From Luteibacter anthropi (GTDB lineage: Bacteria > Pseudomonadota > Gammaproteobacteria > Xanthomonadales > Rhodanobacteraceae), in the NCBI RefSeq assembly GCF_011759365.1, contig NZ_JAARLZ010000008.1, positions 1-64,000 of the forward strand: a stretch of 64,000 nt of DNA, read 5' to 3'. Below, piece by piece: positions 34,818 through 44,369 of the stretch (within the stretch, counting starts at the first letter, position 1; each line of letters starts with the position of its first letter). The notes beneath the pieces are model-generated. The model was not told the origin of the DNA. It saw nothing but the letters and a program-made list of their open reading frames with translations, and made no database searches. Both the position numbers and the translations under genes were made by a program.

Positions 34818-35963
34818 ATGAGCGAGCAGTCCGACAAGGAAGACCGCACCGAATCGCCCAGCGAAAAACGCCTTCGCGAAGCCCGCGAGAAGGGCGAGCT
34901 GCCGCGTTCGCGCGATCTTTCCACGGCGGTGGTGGTGCTCTCCGGCGTGGCAACGCTTATCGCCTCGCGCGAGAAGATGGCCGAGCACGCCGCCAACATC
35001 ATGCATGTAGGCCTGCGTTACCACCGCGACGACCTGCTGGGGCCCGACGGCCTGCGCCATGCGCTTGCCACGGCGGCGCTGGAAGGGCTGAAGCTGCTCG
35101 GCCCTGTGTTCGTGGTGACCATGGTGGCCTCCATCGCGGCACCGGCCCTGATGGGCGGACTCAACTTCTCGATGCAGGCCCTGGTGCCGAAGTTCGACCG
35201 CCTGGACCCGATCAAGGGCTTCGGGCGCCTGGTTTCCGTGAATGGCCTGGTGGAACTGGGCAAGTCCGTGCTGAAGCTGTTGCTGATCGGCGGCGCACTG
35301 GTGTGGTTCCTGCGCCGCAGCACGCTGGACATGTTCTCGGTAGGCAGTGGTCCGGTCAGCGAAGGCATTGCCAAGGCCTTCGGCATCTTCGGCCATGCCT
35401 CGCTGGTTTTTGCCTGCGCTCTGGGCGTGATCGCGCTGGTGGATGCGCCATGGCAGAAGTACAGCTTCACCACGAAGATGAAAATGACCAAGCAGGAGGT
35501 CAAGGACGAGCACAAGGAGAGCGAAGGCTCGCCGGAGCTGAAGTCAAAAATCCGTCAGGTGCAGCAGCAGATGGCGCGCCGCCGGATGATGCAGGACGTG
35601 CCCACGGCCGACGTGATCATCGCCAACCCGACGCACTTCGCGGTAGCCCTCAAATACGACGAAAACCGCATGGGAGCGCCACGCGTGGTGGCCAAGGGCG
35701 TGGACGTGATCGCCCAGCAGATCCGCGAGATCGGTGGCGGTGCGAAGGTTCCGGTGGTGGAAGCCCCGCCGTTGGCACGAGCCTTGTATCACACGACGGA
35801 AATCGGACGTGAAATCCCCGCGGCGCTGTACGTGGCCGTGGCCCAGATCCTGGCCTACGTGTTCCGGTTGAAGCAGGCGATTGCCATGGGTGATCTCCCG
35901 CCCGATCTGCCGACGCAGGACATCGATCCGGAACTGCTCGGTCCTTACCGCATGGATAACTGA
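34818..35963 (+). CDS. flhB: Export gate and substrate switch protein FlhB
   Basis: FlhB opens the export gate and switches substrate class when the hook is complete. The 381-residue protein has the N-terminal DRTESPSEKRLREAREKGE, four transmembrane helices and a cytoplasmic domain. The autocleavage motif NPTH is at about residues 270-273, so cleavage between Asn270 and Pro271 is expected. Its partner FliK is encoded at 28.1 kb. The ATG at 34,818 is preceded by GGGAGG. An alternative longer frame from upstream overlaps fliR and was rejected. Confidence 0.97.
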   Translation: MSEQSDKEDRTESPSEKRLREAREKGELPRSRDLSTAVVVLSGVATLIASREKMAEHAANIMHVGLRYHRDDLLGPDGLRHALATAALEGLKLLGPVFVVTMVASIAAPALMGGLNFSMQALVPKFDRLDPIKGFGRLVSVNGLVELGKSVLKLLLIGGALVWFLRRSTLDMFSVGSGPVSEGIAKAFGIFGHASLVFACALGVIALVDAPWQKYSFTTKMKMTKQEVKDEHKESEGSPELKSKIRQVQQQMARRRMMQDVPTADVIIANPTHFAVALKYDENRMGAPRVVAKGVDVIAQQIREIGGGAKVPVVEAPPLARALYHTTEIGREIPAALYVAVAQILAYVFRLKQAIAMGDLPPDLPTQDIDPELLGPYRMDN

Positions 35964-35967
35964 AGAC

Positions 35968-38073
35968 ATGGCAGCCTCCACGAACCTCATGGGCACCTTC
36001 CGCCAGATCGGCCGCCGCGGCGTCGCGGCGCCGGTGGCGATGCTGATCATGCTCGGCATGATGATGCTGCCGTTGCCCCCGTTCATGCTGGACTTGCTGT
36101 TCACCTTCAACATCGCGTTGTCGCTGGTGATCCTGCTGGCCACCATGTACGTGATGCGGCCGCTGGAGCTGGCCTCGTTTCCCACCGTGGTGCTGTTCGC
36201 CACCTTGTTGCGCCTGGCGCTGAACATTGCTTCCACCCGTGTGGTGCTGCTGCATGGTCATAACGGCCCCGGTGCCGCCGGCAAGGTGATCGAGGCCTTC
36301 GGCGAGTTCGTCATTGGTGGCAACTTCGCAGTGGGCTTCGTGGTGTTCGCGATCCTCACCATCATCAACTTCGTGGTGGTGACCAAGGGCGCCACCCGCG
36401 TGTCCGAAGTGACCGCACGCTTCACCCTCGACTCCATGCCCGGCAAGCAGATGGCGATCGATGCCGATCTCAACGCCGGTCTGTTGACGCAGGAGCAGGC
36501 GCGCGAGCGCCGCCAGGAAGTGCGCGAGGAAGCCGACTTCTACGGTTCAATGGACGGTGCCTCCAAGTTCGTACGCGGCGATGCGTCGGCCGGCATCCTG
36601 ATCCTCGCCATCAACATCATCGGCGGCTTCTTCATCGGCATGCTCCAGCACGGTCTGTCGGCTTCCGAGGCTGCGCGCACCTATACGCTGCTGACCATCG
36701 GCGACGGCCTCGTGGCCCAGGTGCCGGGCCTGATGCTCTCCATCGCCACGGCGGTGATCGTCACCCGCGTGTCCAAGTCGCAGGAGATGGGCAAGCAGGT
36801 GATGGGCCAGCTGTTCGGCCAGCCCAAGGCGCTGGGCGTGGCGGCCGCCGTGCTCGGCACGATGGGCCTGATTCCGGGCATGCCGAATATCCCGTTTCTC
36901 ATTCTCGCCGCCGCCGCTGGCTTCGGCGCATGGAAGCTGCACCTCAACCAGCAGGGCGGTGCCGCGGGTTCGACTCCCGCCTCCGCGCCCGGCACCGAGC
37001 TGGCGCTGGAAGCGGCGCCGCCGGCCGAGCGTACCGAGCTGTCGTGGGAAGACGTGGCCCAGGTGGACACCATCGGCCTGGAAGTGGGTTACCGCCTCAT
37101 TCCGCTGGTGGACAAGGCGCAGGGCGGCGAGCTGATGGCGCGGATCAAATCCGTGCGCCGCAAGCTGTCGCAGGAGCTGGGTTTCCTCGTGCCCTCGGTG
37201 CATATCCGCGACAACCTCGACCTCGCGCCGCATGCTTATCGCATCTCGCTGATGGGCGTGCCGATGGGTGAAGCGGAGATCCACACCGAGCGCATGCTCG
37301 CGATCGATCCGGGTCGCGTGCACGGCACGGTGAACGGTATCGCCACGCGCGATCCGGCCTTCGGCCTGGATGCCGTGTGGATCGAGCCGGGCCTGCGCGA
37401 GCACGCCCAGACCCTCGGCTACACGGTGGTGGACCCGGCCACGGTGATCGCCACCCACCTGTCGCACATCCTTCAGAACCACGCCCACGAACTCATCGGT
37501 CACCAGGACGTGCAGCAGTTGCTGGACCGCCTGGCCCAGCAGACGCCGAAGCTGGTGGAAGACCTGGTGCCCAAGCGCCTGTCGCTGGGTGCCATCGTGA
37601 AGGTGTTGCAGAACCTGCTGGCCGAGCGCGTGCCCATCCGTAACTTCCGCGGCATCGTGGAATCGCTGGCCGAGCATGCCGGCCAGAGCCAGGACCCGGG
37701 CGTGCTTGCCGCCGCCGTGCGCGTGACGCTGGGTCGCCAGATCGTGCAGGAGATCGCCGGCCTGGGTACCGAAGTGCCCGTCATTACTTTGGCGCCGGAC
37801 CTGGAGCAGATCCTGTTGCAGTCGTTGCAGGGCGGTGGCCCGGCGGGTGCGGCGGTGGAACCGGGACTGGCCGATCGCCTCCAGCAGAGCGTCGCCGATG
37901 CCACCCGCCGCCAGGAAGCGGCCGGCGAACCGGCCGTGTTGCTGGTTTCTCCTGCATTGCGTCCCTGGCTGGCCCGCTTTACGCGACATGTGGCCCAAAA
38001 CCTGCATGTGCTTGCCTATAACGAGGTGCCGGACAACCGCCGCGTCAAGCTGGTGACGGCCCTCGGGCGCTGA
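35968..38073 (+). CDS. flhA: Flagellar export gate protein FlhA
   Basis: FlhA is the largest export component, with about eight membrane helices in residues 20-330 and a C-terminal cytoplasmic ring that docks chaperone-substrate complexes. From the ATG at 35,968 it has 701 residues, as expected. Family marks are FPTVVLFATLLRLALNIASTR near 70, the FHIPEP-region equivalent TRVSEVTARFTLDSMPGKQMAIDADLNAG (in parts) near 145, and the Lys/Arg-rich linker. It follows flhB by four bases. A short gap then precedes flhF. Confidence 0.97.
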   Translation: MAASTNLMGTFRQIGRRGVAAPVAMLIMLGMMMLPLPPFMLDLLFTFNIALSLVILLATMYVMRPLELASFPTVVLFATLLRLALNIASTRVVLLHGHNGPGAAGKVIEAFGEFVIGGNFAVGFVVFAILTIINFVVVTKGATRVSEVTARFTLDSMPGKQMAIDADLNAGLLTQEQARERRQEVREEADFYGSMDGASKFVRGDASAGILILAINIIGGFFIGMLQHGLSASEAARTYTLLTIGDGLVAQVPGLMLSIATAVIVTRVSKSQEMGKQVMGQLFGQPKALGVAAAVLGTMGLIPGMPNIPFLILAAAAGFGAWKLHLNQQGGAAGSTPASAPGTELALEAAPPAERTELSWEDVAQVDTIGLEVGYRLIPLVDKAQGGELMARIKSVRRKLSQELGFLVPSVHIRDNLDLAPHAYRISLMGVPMGEAEIHTERMLAIDPGRVHGTVNGIATRDPAFGLDAVWIEPGLREHAQTLGYTVVDPATVIATHLSHILQNHAHELIGHQDVQQLLDRLAQQTPKLVEDLVPKRLSLGAIVKVLQNLLAERVPIRNFRGIVESLAEHAGQSQDPGVLAAAVRVTLGRQIVQEIAGLGTEVPVITLAPDLEQILLQSLQGGGPAGAAVEPGLADRLQQSVADATRRQEAAGEPAVLLVSPALRPWLARFTRHVAQNLHVLAYNEVPDNRRVKLVTALGR

Positions 38074-38169
38074 GCATTGAGACACCGTTCGCCGATTCGC
38101 CGGCCGGACGGAACGAACATGGTGGTGTCCTCGAACCTGGGCACCGCGACGTAAGACAGGATCGAACGC

Positions 38170-39519
38170 ATGAAAATCAAACGATTCGTTGCTCCCGACA
38201 TGCGCCAGGCCATGCGCCAGGTACGGGACGAGCAGGGCCCGGATGCCGTGATCCTGTCCACGCGTCGCATGGACGACGGCATCGAGATCATCGCCGCGCT
38301 CGACTATGACGAGGCGCTGGTTCGCGAAGCCGGTTTCGCCTTCGACAACGTCGAAGAGAAGGCCGCCAGGCAGGCCCAGGCGCCGTCGCCGATCCGTGCG
38401 ATCCGCGAGGACCGCGACAGCGAGCGCTCCGCCCGCCTCGACCAGGCCCGCGCCGCGACGGCCGCCGTGGTCGAGCGTGCCGTGAAAAACCCGAACAGCG
38501 CCGCCCCGCAGCGGCAGTCCAGCGCCGCGCTGGCCGCCAGCGTCGCCGACGTGGTGCGTGCCGCCACGGTGAACCCGCAGAACGACATCGCCGTCACCGG
38601 CATGCGCGCCGAGATCAACCATCTGCGCGAAATGCTCGAAGTGCAGCTGTCCGCCCTGGCCTGGAACCAGATGGATCGCCAGCAGCCCCTGCATGCCCGC
38701 GTGCTGCGCGAGATGACCCGCCTGGGCATCGACGGCGACGTGGCGCGTGCCCTGTGCGCCGAGCTGCCCGCCGACATGACCGTGGAGCAGGCACGCTACC
38801 TGCCGCTGGGCCTGCTGTCGCGCAACGTGCGCACCACCGGCCGTAACTTCGACACGGTGGGTGGCGGTGTCACCGCGCTGGTGGGCACCACCGGCGTGGG
38901 CAAGACCACCACCATCGCCAAGCTGGCCGCCCGCGCCGTGATGCGCCACGGCGCTTCGCGCGTGGCGCTGATCAGCACCGACCAGTACCGCATCGGCGCC
39001 GGCGCCCAGCTGGAGCACTATGCCCGCCTGCTCGGCGTGCGGGTGTTCAACGCCAACGACGCCACCAGCCTGCGCAACGCACTGCTCCAGCTGCGTGGCA
39101 AGCACACCGTGCTGGTGGATACGGCCGGCCTGGCCGGCAACGACCCGCGCCTGCAACAGCAGTTCGATACCCTGCGCGCCATGGCTGATGTGCGCACCTG
39201 CCTGGTGCTGGCCGCCAACGCGCAGTCCCAGGCCATCGACGACGCCATCCGCGCCTATGCGCCGCTGGGGCCGCAGAGCGCCATCCTCACCAAGCTCGAC
39301 GAGGCGCCGCTGGTTGGCGGCGTGCTCTCGGCCGTGATCCGCCATGGCCTGCCGCTGGATTACACCACCGATGGCCAGCGTGTCCCCGAGGACATCGCCT
39401 CGGCGGATGCACGCAAACTGGTCTGTCTTGCCGCCCAAAGGGTGAAACAGCGCACAGAAGAGCCCGACGACGCCATACTTGCCGATCGGTTCGGCATGCC
39501 GGCGACGGCGCTGGCATGA
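38170..39519 (+). CDS. flhF: Flagellar placement GTPase FlhF
   Basis: FlhF is an SRP-type GTPase that places the polar flagellum. The 449-residue protein has an N-terminal basic region (MKIKRFVAPDMRQAMRQV), a variable middle and an NG domain. The latter has the P loop GTTGVGKTTT at about residue 239, STDQYRIGAGAQL near 277 and the DTAG motif near 318. AGGA lies eight bases before the ATG. It overlaps flhG by ATGA. Presence of flhF and flhG argues for polar flagellation. Confidence 0.96.
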   Translation: MKIKRFVAPDMRQAMRQVRDEQGPDAVILSTRRMDDGIEIIAALDYDEALVREAGFAFDNVEEKAARQAQAPSPIRAIREDRDSERSARLDQARAATAAVVERAVKNPNSAAPQRQSSAALAASVADVVRAATVNPQNDIAVTGMRAEINHLREMLEVQLSALAWNQMDRQQPLHARVLREMTRLGIDGDVARALCAELPADMTVEQARYLPLGLLSRNVRTTGRNFDTVGGGVTALVGTTGVGKTTTIAKLAARAVMRHGASRVALISTDQYRIGAGAQLEHYARLLGVRVFNANDATSLRNALLQLRGKHTVLVDTAGLAGNDPRLQQQFDTLRAMADVRTCLVLAANAQSQAIDDAIRAYAPLGPQSAILTKLDEAPLVGGVLSAVIRHGLPLDYTTDGQRVPEDIASADARKLVCLAAQRVKQRTEEPDDAILADRFGMPATALA

Positions 39520-40463
39520 TCAGGACGACCCGACCCGTGACCTCGGCATCTGCAAACGCATACTCTTCCCCGGCAGCGAAATCCTTCATGAGCACACACG
39601 TCGACAACACCCAGGCTGCCGGACTCGAATGGCTGTCCGACCGTCGTCCTACCCGCAGCATCGCGATCGCGGGAGGCAAGGGTGGCGTGGGCAAGACCAC
39701 GGTGGCGGTCAACCTCGGCATGGCCCTGGCGATGGGCGGCCGTGACGTGCTGCTGCTCGACGCCGACCTGGGCATGGCCAACATCGACGTGCTGCTGGGC
39801 CTGCAACCGGTGCGCCACCTGGGCCACATGCTCGAAGGCGCCTGCCGCATCGAGGATCTGGTGCTGGAAGCCGCACACGGGTTGAAGGTGATTCCGGCCA
39901 CCTCGGGCACCCGGCGCATGGCCCAGCTGCCCAATATCGAGCACGCCGCGGTGATCCGCGCGTTCGACGAATACCCGCTGGCCCCCGAATACCTCATCGT
40001 CGACACCGCCGCCGGCATCTCCGACAGCGTGTCGATGTTCGCCGCCGCCTCCGACGAGGTGGTGATCGTGGTCTGCGACGAGCCGGCCTCCCTGACCGAC
40101 GCCTACGCGCTGATCAAGGTGCTCTCGCGCGAGTTTGCGGTGCATCGCTTCCGCATCGTCGCCAACATGGTGCGCCATGCCCAGGAGGGCAAGGCGCTGT
40201 ACGAGAAGCTGTCCCGGGTGACCGGCAGGTTCCTCGACGTATCGCTCGACTTCATGGGCATGGTGCCGCACGACGAGTACCTGCGGCAGGCCATCCGCCG
40301 CCAGTCGGCGGTGGTGGATGCCTGGCCGAGCAGCCGTTCCGCGGTCGGATTCAAGAATCTGGCCAGGTCGGTCGATACATGGGGTGAACCCGAAACCCGG
40401 GCACAGGGACGCATTGGCTTCTTTGCCGAACGTTCCCACTTGGGAGGAGGGCTGCCGTTGTGA
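39516..40463 (+). CDS. flhG: Flagellar number regulator FlhG (FleN)
   Basis: FlhG is a ParA/MinD-type ATPase that limits flagellar number, acting on FlhF and FleQ. The 315-residue protein has the deviant Walker A motif GGKGGVGKTT at about residue 53, the switch region LLLDADLGMANIDVLLGL and VDTAAGISDSVSMF. An ATG at 39,588 (MSTHVDNTQ) is a possible later start; I keep the one that overlaps the flhF stop. It overlaps fliA by GTGA. Confidence 0.95.
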   Translation: MIRTTRPVTSASANAYSSPAAKSFMSTHVDNTQAAGLEWLSDRRPTRSIAIAGGKGGVGKTTVAVNLGMALAMGGRDVLLLDADLGMANIDVLLGLQPVRHLGHMLEGACRIEDLVLEAAHGLKVIPATSGTRRMAQLPNIEHAAVIRAFDEYPLAPEYLIVDTAAGISDSVSMFAAASDEVVIVVCDEPASLTDAYALIKVLSREFAVHRFRIVANMVRHAQEGKALYEKLSRVTGRFLDVSLDFMGMVPHDEYLRQAIRRQSAVVDAWPSSRSAVGFKNLARSVDTWGEPETRAQGRIGFFAERSHLGGGLPL

Positions 40464-41191
40464 GCGTGGCGAGCGAATACCTTGAAATTACTCGTGTTCC
40501 CGCGGACCAACTGGTAAAGACCCATGCGCCGCTGGTACGCCGTATCGCCTATCACCTGATGGGCAGGCTGCCGCCGAGCGTGGACGCGAACGACCTCATG
40601 CAGGCCGGGATGATCGGTTTGCTTGAAGCCGCAAGAAATTATTCGCCGACTCGCGCGGCCAGCTTCGAAACCTATGCGGGCATCCGCATACGTGGCGCCA
40701 TGCTGGACGAACTGCGCAAGACGGACTGGACCCCGCGCTCCGTCCACCGGAAGTTGCGCGAGGTAGCGGAGGTAACGAGGCAGATCGAAAACGAGACGGG
40801 TGGCGACGCCGACGACGCGGAAGTGATGAAGCGGCTGGGCATCGACGCCATGGAGTACAACCAGATCCTGGCCGACGCGGCGAGCGCGCGTTTGCTGAGC
40901 CTGACGGCGCCCGAAGGCGACGAGGGCGCAGCCATCGACGTCGCCGATCCGGATGCTGCCGGACCGGAAGGCACCTTCGAGCAGGATGGCATGCGCGATG
41001 CGCTGGCGCAGTCCATCGACGGCCTGCCCGAGCGCGAAAAGCTGGTGATGTCGCTGTACTACGATGAAGAGCTCAACCTGAAGGAAATCGGTGCGGTGCT
41101 GGGTGTAAGCGAATCGCGGGTGTGCCAGATCCATGGCCAGGCCCTGATCCGCCTCCGCGCTCGCATGTCGGGTTGGAAAGAAAAGCATTGA
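40460..41191 (+). CDS. fliA: Flagellar sigma factor FliA (sigma-28)
   Basis: FliA directs RNA polymerase to late promoters such as those before flgM, cheV and fliC in this window. The 243-residue protein shows region 2 (HAPLVRRIAYHLMGRLPPSVDANDLMQAGMIGLLEA, in parts) and the 2.4 segment FETYAGIRIRGAMLDELRK. Region 4 has ERLV-like LPEREKLVMSLYYDEELNLKEIG and LGVSESRVCQIHGQAL (in parts). The start is a GTG overlapping the flhG stop. It is held inactive by FlgM until hook completion. Confidence 0.97.
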   Translation: MSVASEYLEITRVPADQLVKTHAPLVRRIAYHLMGRLPPSVDANDLMQAGMIGLLEAARNYSPTRAASFETYAGIRIRGAMLDELRKTDWTPRSVHRKLREVAEVTRQIENETGGDADDAEVMKRLGIDAMEYNQILADAASARLLSLTAPEGDEGAAIDVADPDAAGPEGTFEQDGMRDALAQSIDGLPEREKLVMSLYYDEELNLKEIGAVLGVSESRVCQIHGQALIRLRARMSGWKEKH

Positions 41192-41212
41192 CGGCATCCG
41201 GGGGTGCCGTCG
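41190..41212 (+). terminator. Small hairpin between fliA and cheY
   Basis: GACGGCA-TCCGGGGG-TGCCGTC forms a seven-base-pair stem just after the fliA stop. There is no T tract, and downstream genes lack an obvious promoter, so read-through to cheY is likely. Confidence 0.4.
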
Positions 41213-41250
41213 CCGGGTAAGAAACGCGCAGGTACAGGCGGAGAGACGTT

Positions 41251-41652
41251 TTGGACAAGAACATGAAAATCCTCGTGGTGGACGATTTCTCCACCATGCG
41301 GCGCATCGTCAGGAACCTGCTGGTGGAACTGGGCTTCACCAACGGCCTGATCCAGGAAGCCGAAGATGGCAACGCCGCGCTGGCGCTGCTGCGTTCGCAG
41401 TCGTTCGACCTCGTGGTCACCGACTGGAACATGCCGAACATGACCGGTATCGAGCTGCTTCGCGCCATCCGTGCCGATGCCGCCCTCAAGGCGATGCCGG
41501 TGCTGATGGTCACGGCGGAGAACAATCGCGACCAGATCATCGCCGCCGCACAGAGCGGCGTGAACGGCTATGTGGTCAAGCCGTTCACTGCGGTCACGCT
41601 GAAGGAAAAACTCGACAAGATCTTCGAACGCCTCGCCGCGGCGGCAGGCTAA
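41251..41652 (+). CDS. cheY: Chemotaxis response regulator CheY
   Basis: CheY carries the signal from CheA to FliM. The 133-residue single-domain receiver has the acidic pair at 11-12 ([13 protein letters not shown]), phospho-acceptor Asp58 in [12 protein letters not shown], Thr88 in VTAENN and Lys110 in YVVKPF. The best ribosome site (GGAGAG) favours the TTG at 41,251, although an ATG at 41,263 is also in frame. The gene begins the cheYZA-motCD-parCP-cheW series. Confidence 0.97.
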   Translation: MDKNMKILVVDDFSTMRRIVRNLLVELGFTNGLIQEAEDGNAALALLRSQSFDLVVTDWNMPNMTGIELLRAIRADAALKAMPVLMVTAENNRDQIIAAAQSGVNGYVVKPFTAVTLKEKLDKIFERLAAAAG

Positions 41653-41661
41653 GGACACCGC

Positions 41662-42303
41662 ATGAACTCCACGATTTCCGCCGGCCAAGAGGTCGCTCCC
41701 GAACTGCGTGACCTGCTTGAGGCCGATGATCCGGCCGCCGTTGAGCAGGCGCTCGATCGCCTGATCCGCAGCCGCGAACAGCACCTGTTTCTCGCCCTGG
41801 GCCACCTCGCGCGCGACCTGCACGAGTCGGCCCGCCGTCTCGCCGCCGACATCTCGCACGACGGCAACCCGGGCAACATGAGCGACGCGCGCAAGCACCT
41901 GCTCGATGTGCTCGAAATGAGTTCGCAGGCTGCCCATCGCACGCTCGATTTCAGCGAAAAGCTGCGTCCGCAGGCCCAGTCGCTGGCCAGGCAGGCCGAC
42001 GAAGTGCTGGTGCTCGACCCGACCGACCCGTCGTTCGCTTCCAGCGCCCGTGCGCTGGCCGTTCGCGTGGGCGACTTCGCGCAGAGCGCCGACATCGGCC
42101 TGGGCGAGATGGTCGAGGCGCAGTCCTGGCAGGATCTCTCCGGCCAGCGCGTGGCCCGCGTCGAAGCCTTCATGGCCAAGGTCGAATCCTCGCTGGTGGA
42201 GCTGGTGCGCCTTACCGGTTCGCTGGCGGGCGGTGCGGCTCCGGCGGCGGACAAGGTCAGCCAGGACGAAGTGGATCGTCTGCTCAGCGAATTCGGTTTC
42301 TGA
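41662..42303 (+). CDS. cheZ: CheY phosphatase CheZ
   Basis: CheZ speeds dephosphorylation of CheY. The 213-residue helical protein has the active-site region AQSWQDLSGQRVARVEAF near residue 152, with the catalytic Gln expected in this segment. The C-terminal CheY-binding peptide SQDEVDRLLSEFGF is present. That peptide resembles the FliM N terminus and the repeated motif in the CheA linker. AAGGA lies six bases before the ATG. cheA follows after seven bases. Confidence 0.95.
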   Translation: MNSTISAGQEVAPELRDLLEADDPAAVEQALDRLIRSREQHLFLALGHLARDLHESARRLAADISHDGNPGNMSDARKHLLDVLEMSSQAAHRTLDFSEKLRPQAQSLARQADEVLVLDPTDPSFASSARALAVRVGDFAQSADIGLGEMVEAQSWQDLSGQRVARVEAFMAKVESSLVELVRLTGSLAGGAAPAADKVSQDEVDRLLSEFGF

Positions 42304-42310
42304 GCGCGCC

Positions 42311-44368
42311 ATGAGCGTGGAGCTGGACAACGAGCTGCTCAACGTCTTCCTGATCGAGGCGCGTGAACTGCTTGAGAGCCTGGGCGAACAGCTCGTGGAC
42401 CTTGAGTCCTCGCCCGGTGACGTCGATCTGCTGAACGCGGTGTTCCGTGCGTTTCACACCGTGAAGGGCGGTGCAGGTTTTCTCGGCCTGCACGCCATGG
42501 TGGAGCTTTGCCATCGCGCGGAGGATCTCCTCAACGAGGCGCGCAACGGTGCCATCGTGCTCGATGCCGGCTTCATGGATGCGTTGCTGGAATCGCTGGA
42601 TCTCCTCAACGACATGATGCGCGCCGCCGACGGCGGCGTGCCCATCGAGGCCGCGCCGCGTTCGCTGCTGGATCGCCTGGTGATTCCCGGCCGCGTGGCC
42701 TCCGCACCCCCGGCCGCGCTCGCGCAGCCGGTGACTGCATCGGTCGTTGCGGCAAGCGTGGCCGTGCCGAAGCCGCACGATCCCATCGAAGACGAATTCG
42801 AGGCGATGCTCGATGCCGCGCGCGCCGACCGTGCGCCGGCACCGGCTGCGTCGGGCACGATCAGCGACGACGAATTCGAGGCCCTGCTCGATTCGCTCTA
42901 TGGCACGGGGGCTCCCGGTGCCGATGCAGGCGCAGCCGTACCCGTGGTGGAAGCGGCCGCGCCTGTCGCGGACAGCAACGCCATCAGCGACGACGAATTC
43001 GAAGCCCTGCTCGATTCCCTGCACGGTACGGCCGCGCCGGGCGCGAACAGTGCCGTGGCGCCAGAACCGGTGCCCGTGGCAGCACCTGTGCCGGTTCCGG
43101 CTCCCGTGCAGGCGGCCTCGCCCATGGCACCTGTCGTTGCGGCTGGCGAAGCAGCACCTGCCAGGGCCGCCTCCGAAAAGCGCACGGCCTCCACCGCCGA
43201 CACAACCGTACGCGTCGATACGCATCGCCTCGACAACCTCGTGGATGCGGCCGGCGAACTCGTGCTGGTGCGCAACCGCCTGACCAACCTTGCGCCGCGC
43301 GGCACCAACGATCCGATGGAACGTGCCATCGGCGAGCTGGAACGCGTGGCCGAAGATCTCCAGAACGCCGTGCTGCGCATGCGCATGCAGCCGGTGGGCA
43401 AGCTGTTCTCGCGCTTCCCGCGCATCGTTCGCGACCTCGCCCGCCAGTTGGGCAAGGAGATCGAACTGGTGACCGAGGGCGAGGAGACCGACATCGATCG
43501 CACCGTGGTGGAGGCGCTGGCCGACCCGCTGGTGCATCTGCTGCGCAACTCCGTGGACCACGGCATCGAGATGCCGGACGTGCGCGCCCGTGCGGGCAAG
43601 CCGCGCTCGGGCACCGTGCGCCTGGCCGCCGGTCAGTACGGCGACCGCATCGTCATCACGGTGACCGATGACGGCAAGGGCATGGATCCCGAAGTCCTGC
43701 GCCGCAAGGCCGTCGAAAAGGGCCTGATGGATGCCGAGCAGGCCGCGCGCCTGGAAGAACGCGAATGCTACGAGATCGTGTTCCGCCCCGGCTTCTCCAC
43801 GGCCAGCGAGGTGTCCGACATCTCCGGTCGCGGCGTGGGCATGGACGTGGTCCGCACCAAGATCGTGGAACTGGGCGGCACGCTGTCCATCGACTCGCGC
43901 GTAGGCCATGGCAGCACGGTGCGTCTTTCGGTGCCGCTGACCCTGGCGATCCTGCGTGTGCTCATGGTGCGCGTTGGGCATCGCCTGTTGTCGCTGCCCA
44001 TGTCCAATGTCGCCGAAGTGTTTGAGCTGGCGGACGGACAGGTGCAGAAGCTCGACGGCCGCATCGTCGCCAACCATCGCGGTCGCGCGCTGCCCCTGGC
44101 CGACCTCGGCCGCTGGGCCGGCACCGAAGGGCAGGGCGGTCATGTCGTAGTGGTGCAGATCGGTCATCAGGTGCTGGGCTGCCTCGTCGACGAAGTGCTG
44201 GGCCGCGAAGACGTCATGGCCAAGCCGCTTGGTCCGTTCCTTAAGGATGTGCCGGGCGTGGCGGGTGCCACCATCACCGGCGACGGCCGTATTTCGCTCG
44301 TGCTCGACCTGGCGGGGCTGGCCGATGACAGCGGACAGGTGCTGCCAACACTAAGGATGGCTGTCTGA
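42311..44368 (+). CDS. cheA: Chemotaxis histidine kinase CheA
   Basis: CheA is the receptor-controlled kinase for CheY. From the ATG at 42,311 it has 685 residues. These include a P1 Hpt domain with His49 in FRAFHTVKGGAGFLGL, a long Ala/Pro-rich linker (about 135-295) without a recognisable P2 domain, dimerisation (from about 300, RVDTHRLDNLVDAAGELV), ATPase (NSVDHGIEMP near 415; DDGKGMDPEVL) and a CheW-like P5. The linker holds tandem motifs at about residues 159, 184 and 225. The last two read ISDDEFEALLDSLYG and ISDDEFEALLDSLHG. They may be the site for ParC/ParP, encoded just downstream, or bind CheY. An upstream frame extension into cheZ was rejected. Confidence 0.96.
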   Translation: MSVELDNELLNVFLIEARELLESLGEQLVDLESSPGDVDLLNAVFRAFHTVKGGAGFLGLHAMVELCHRAEDLLNEARNGAIVLDAGFMDALLESLDLLNDMMRAADGGVPIEAAPRSLLDRLVIPGRVASAPPAALAQPVTASVVAASVAVPKPHDPIEDEFEAMLDAARADRAPAPAASGTISDDEFEALLDSLYGTGAPGADAGAAVPVVEAAAPVADSNAISDDEFEALLDSLHGTAAPGANSAVAPEPVPVAAPVPVPAPVQAASPMAPVVAAGEAAPARAASEKRTASTADTTVRVDTHRLDNLVDAAGELVLVRNRLTNLAPRGTNDPMERAIGELERVAEDLQNAVLRMRMQPVGKLFSRFPRIVRDLARQLGKEIELVTEGEETDIDRTVVEALADPLVHLLRNSVDHGIEMPDVRARAGKPRSGTVRLAAGQYGDRIVITVTDDGKGMDPEVLRRKAVEKGLMDAEQAARLEERECYEIVFRPGFSTASEVSDISGRGVGMDVVRTKIVELGGTLSIDSRVGHGSTVRLSVPLTLAILRVLMVRVGHRLLSLPMSNVAEVFELADGQVQKLDGRIVANHRGRALPLADLGRWAGTEGQGGHVVVVQIGHQVLGCLVDEVLGREDVMAKPLGPFLKDVPGVAGATITGDGRISLVLDLAGLADDSGQVLPTLRMAV

Positions 44369-44369
44369 C

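Noticed and set aside
36547-39438. Very long open frame on the minus strand (over 950 codons)
   Set aside because: It lies antisense to flhA and flhF, which have full family sequence. The translation is His/Arg/Gly-rich, as expected from a G+C-rich shadow frame.
42284-44167. Long minus-strand frame opposite cheA
   Set aside because: CheA motifs are intact on the plus strand; the antisense translation has no domain character.
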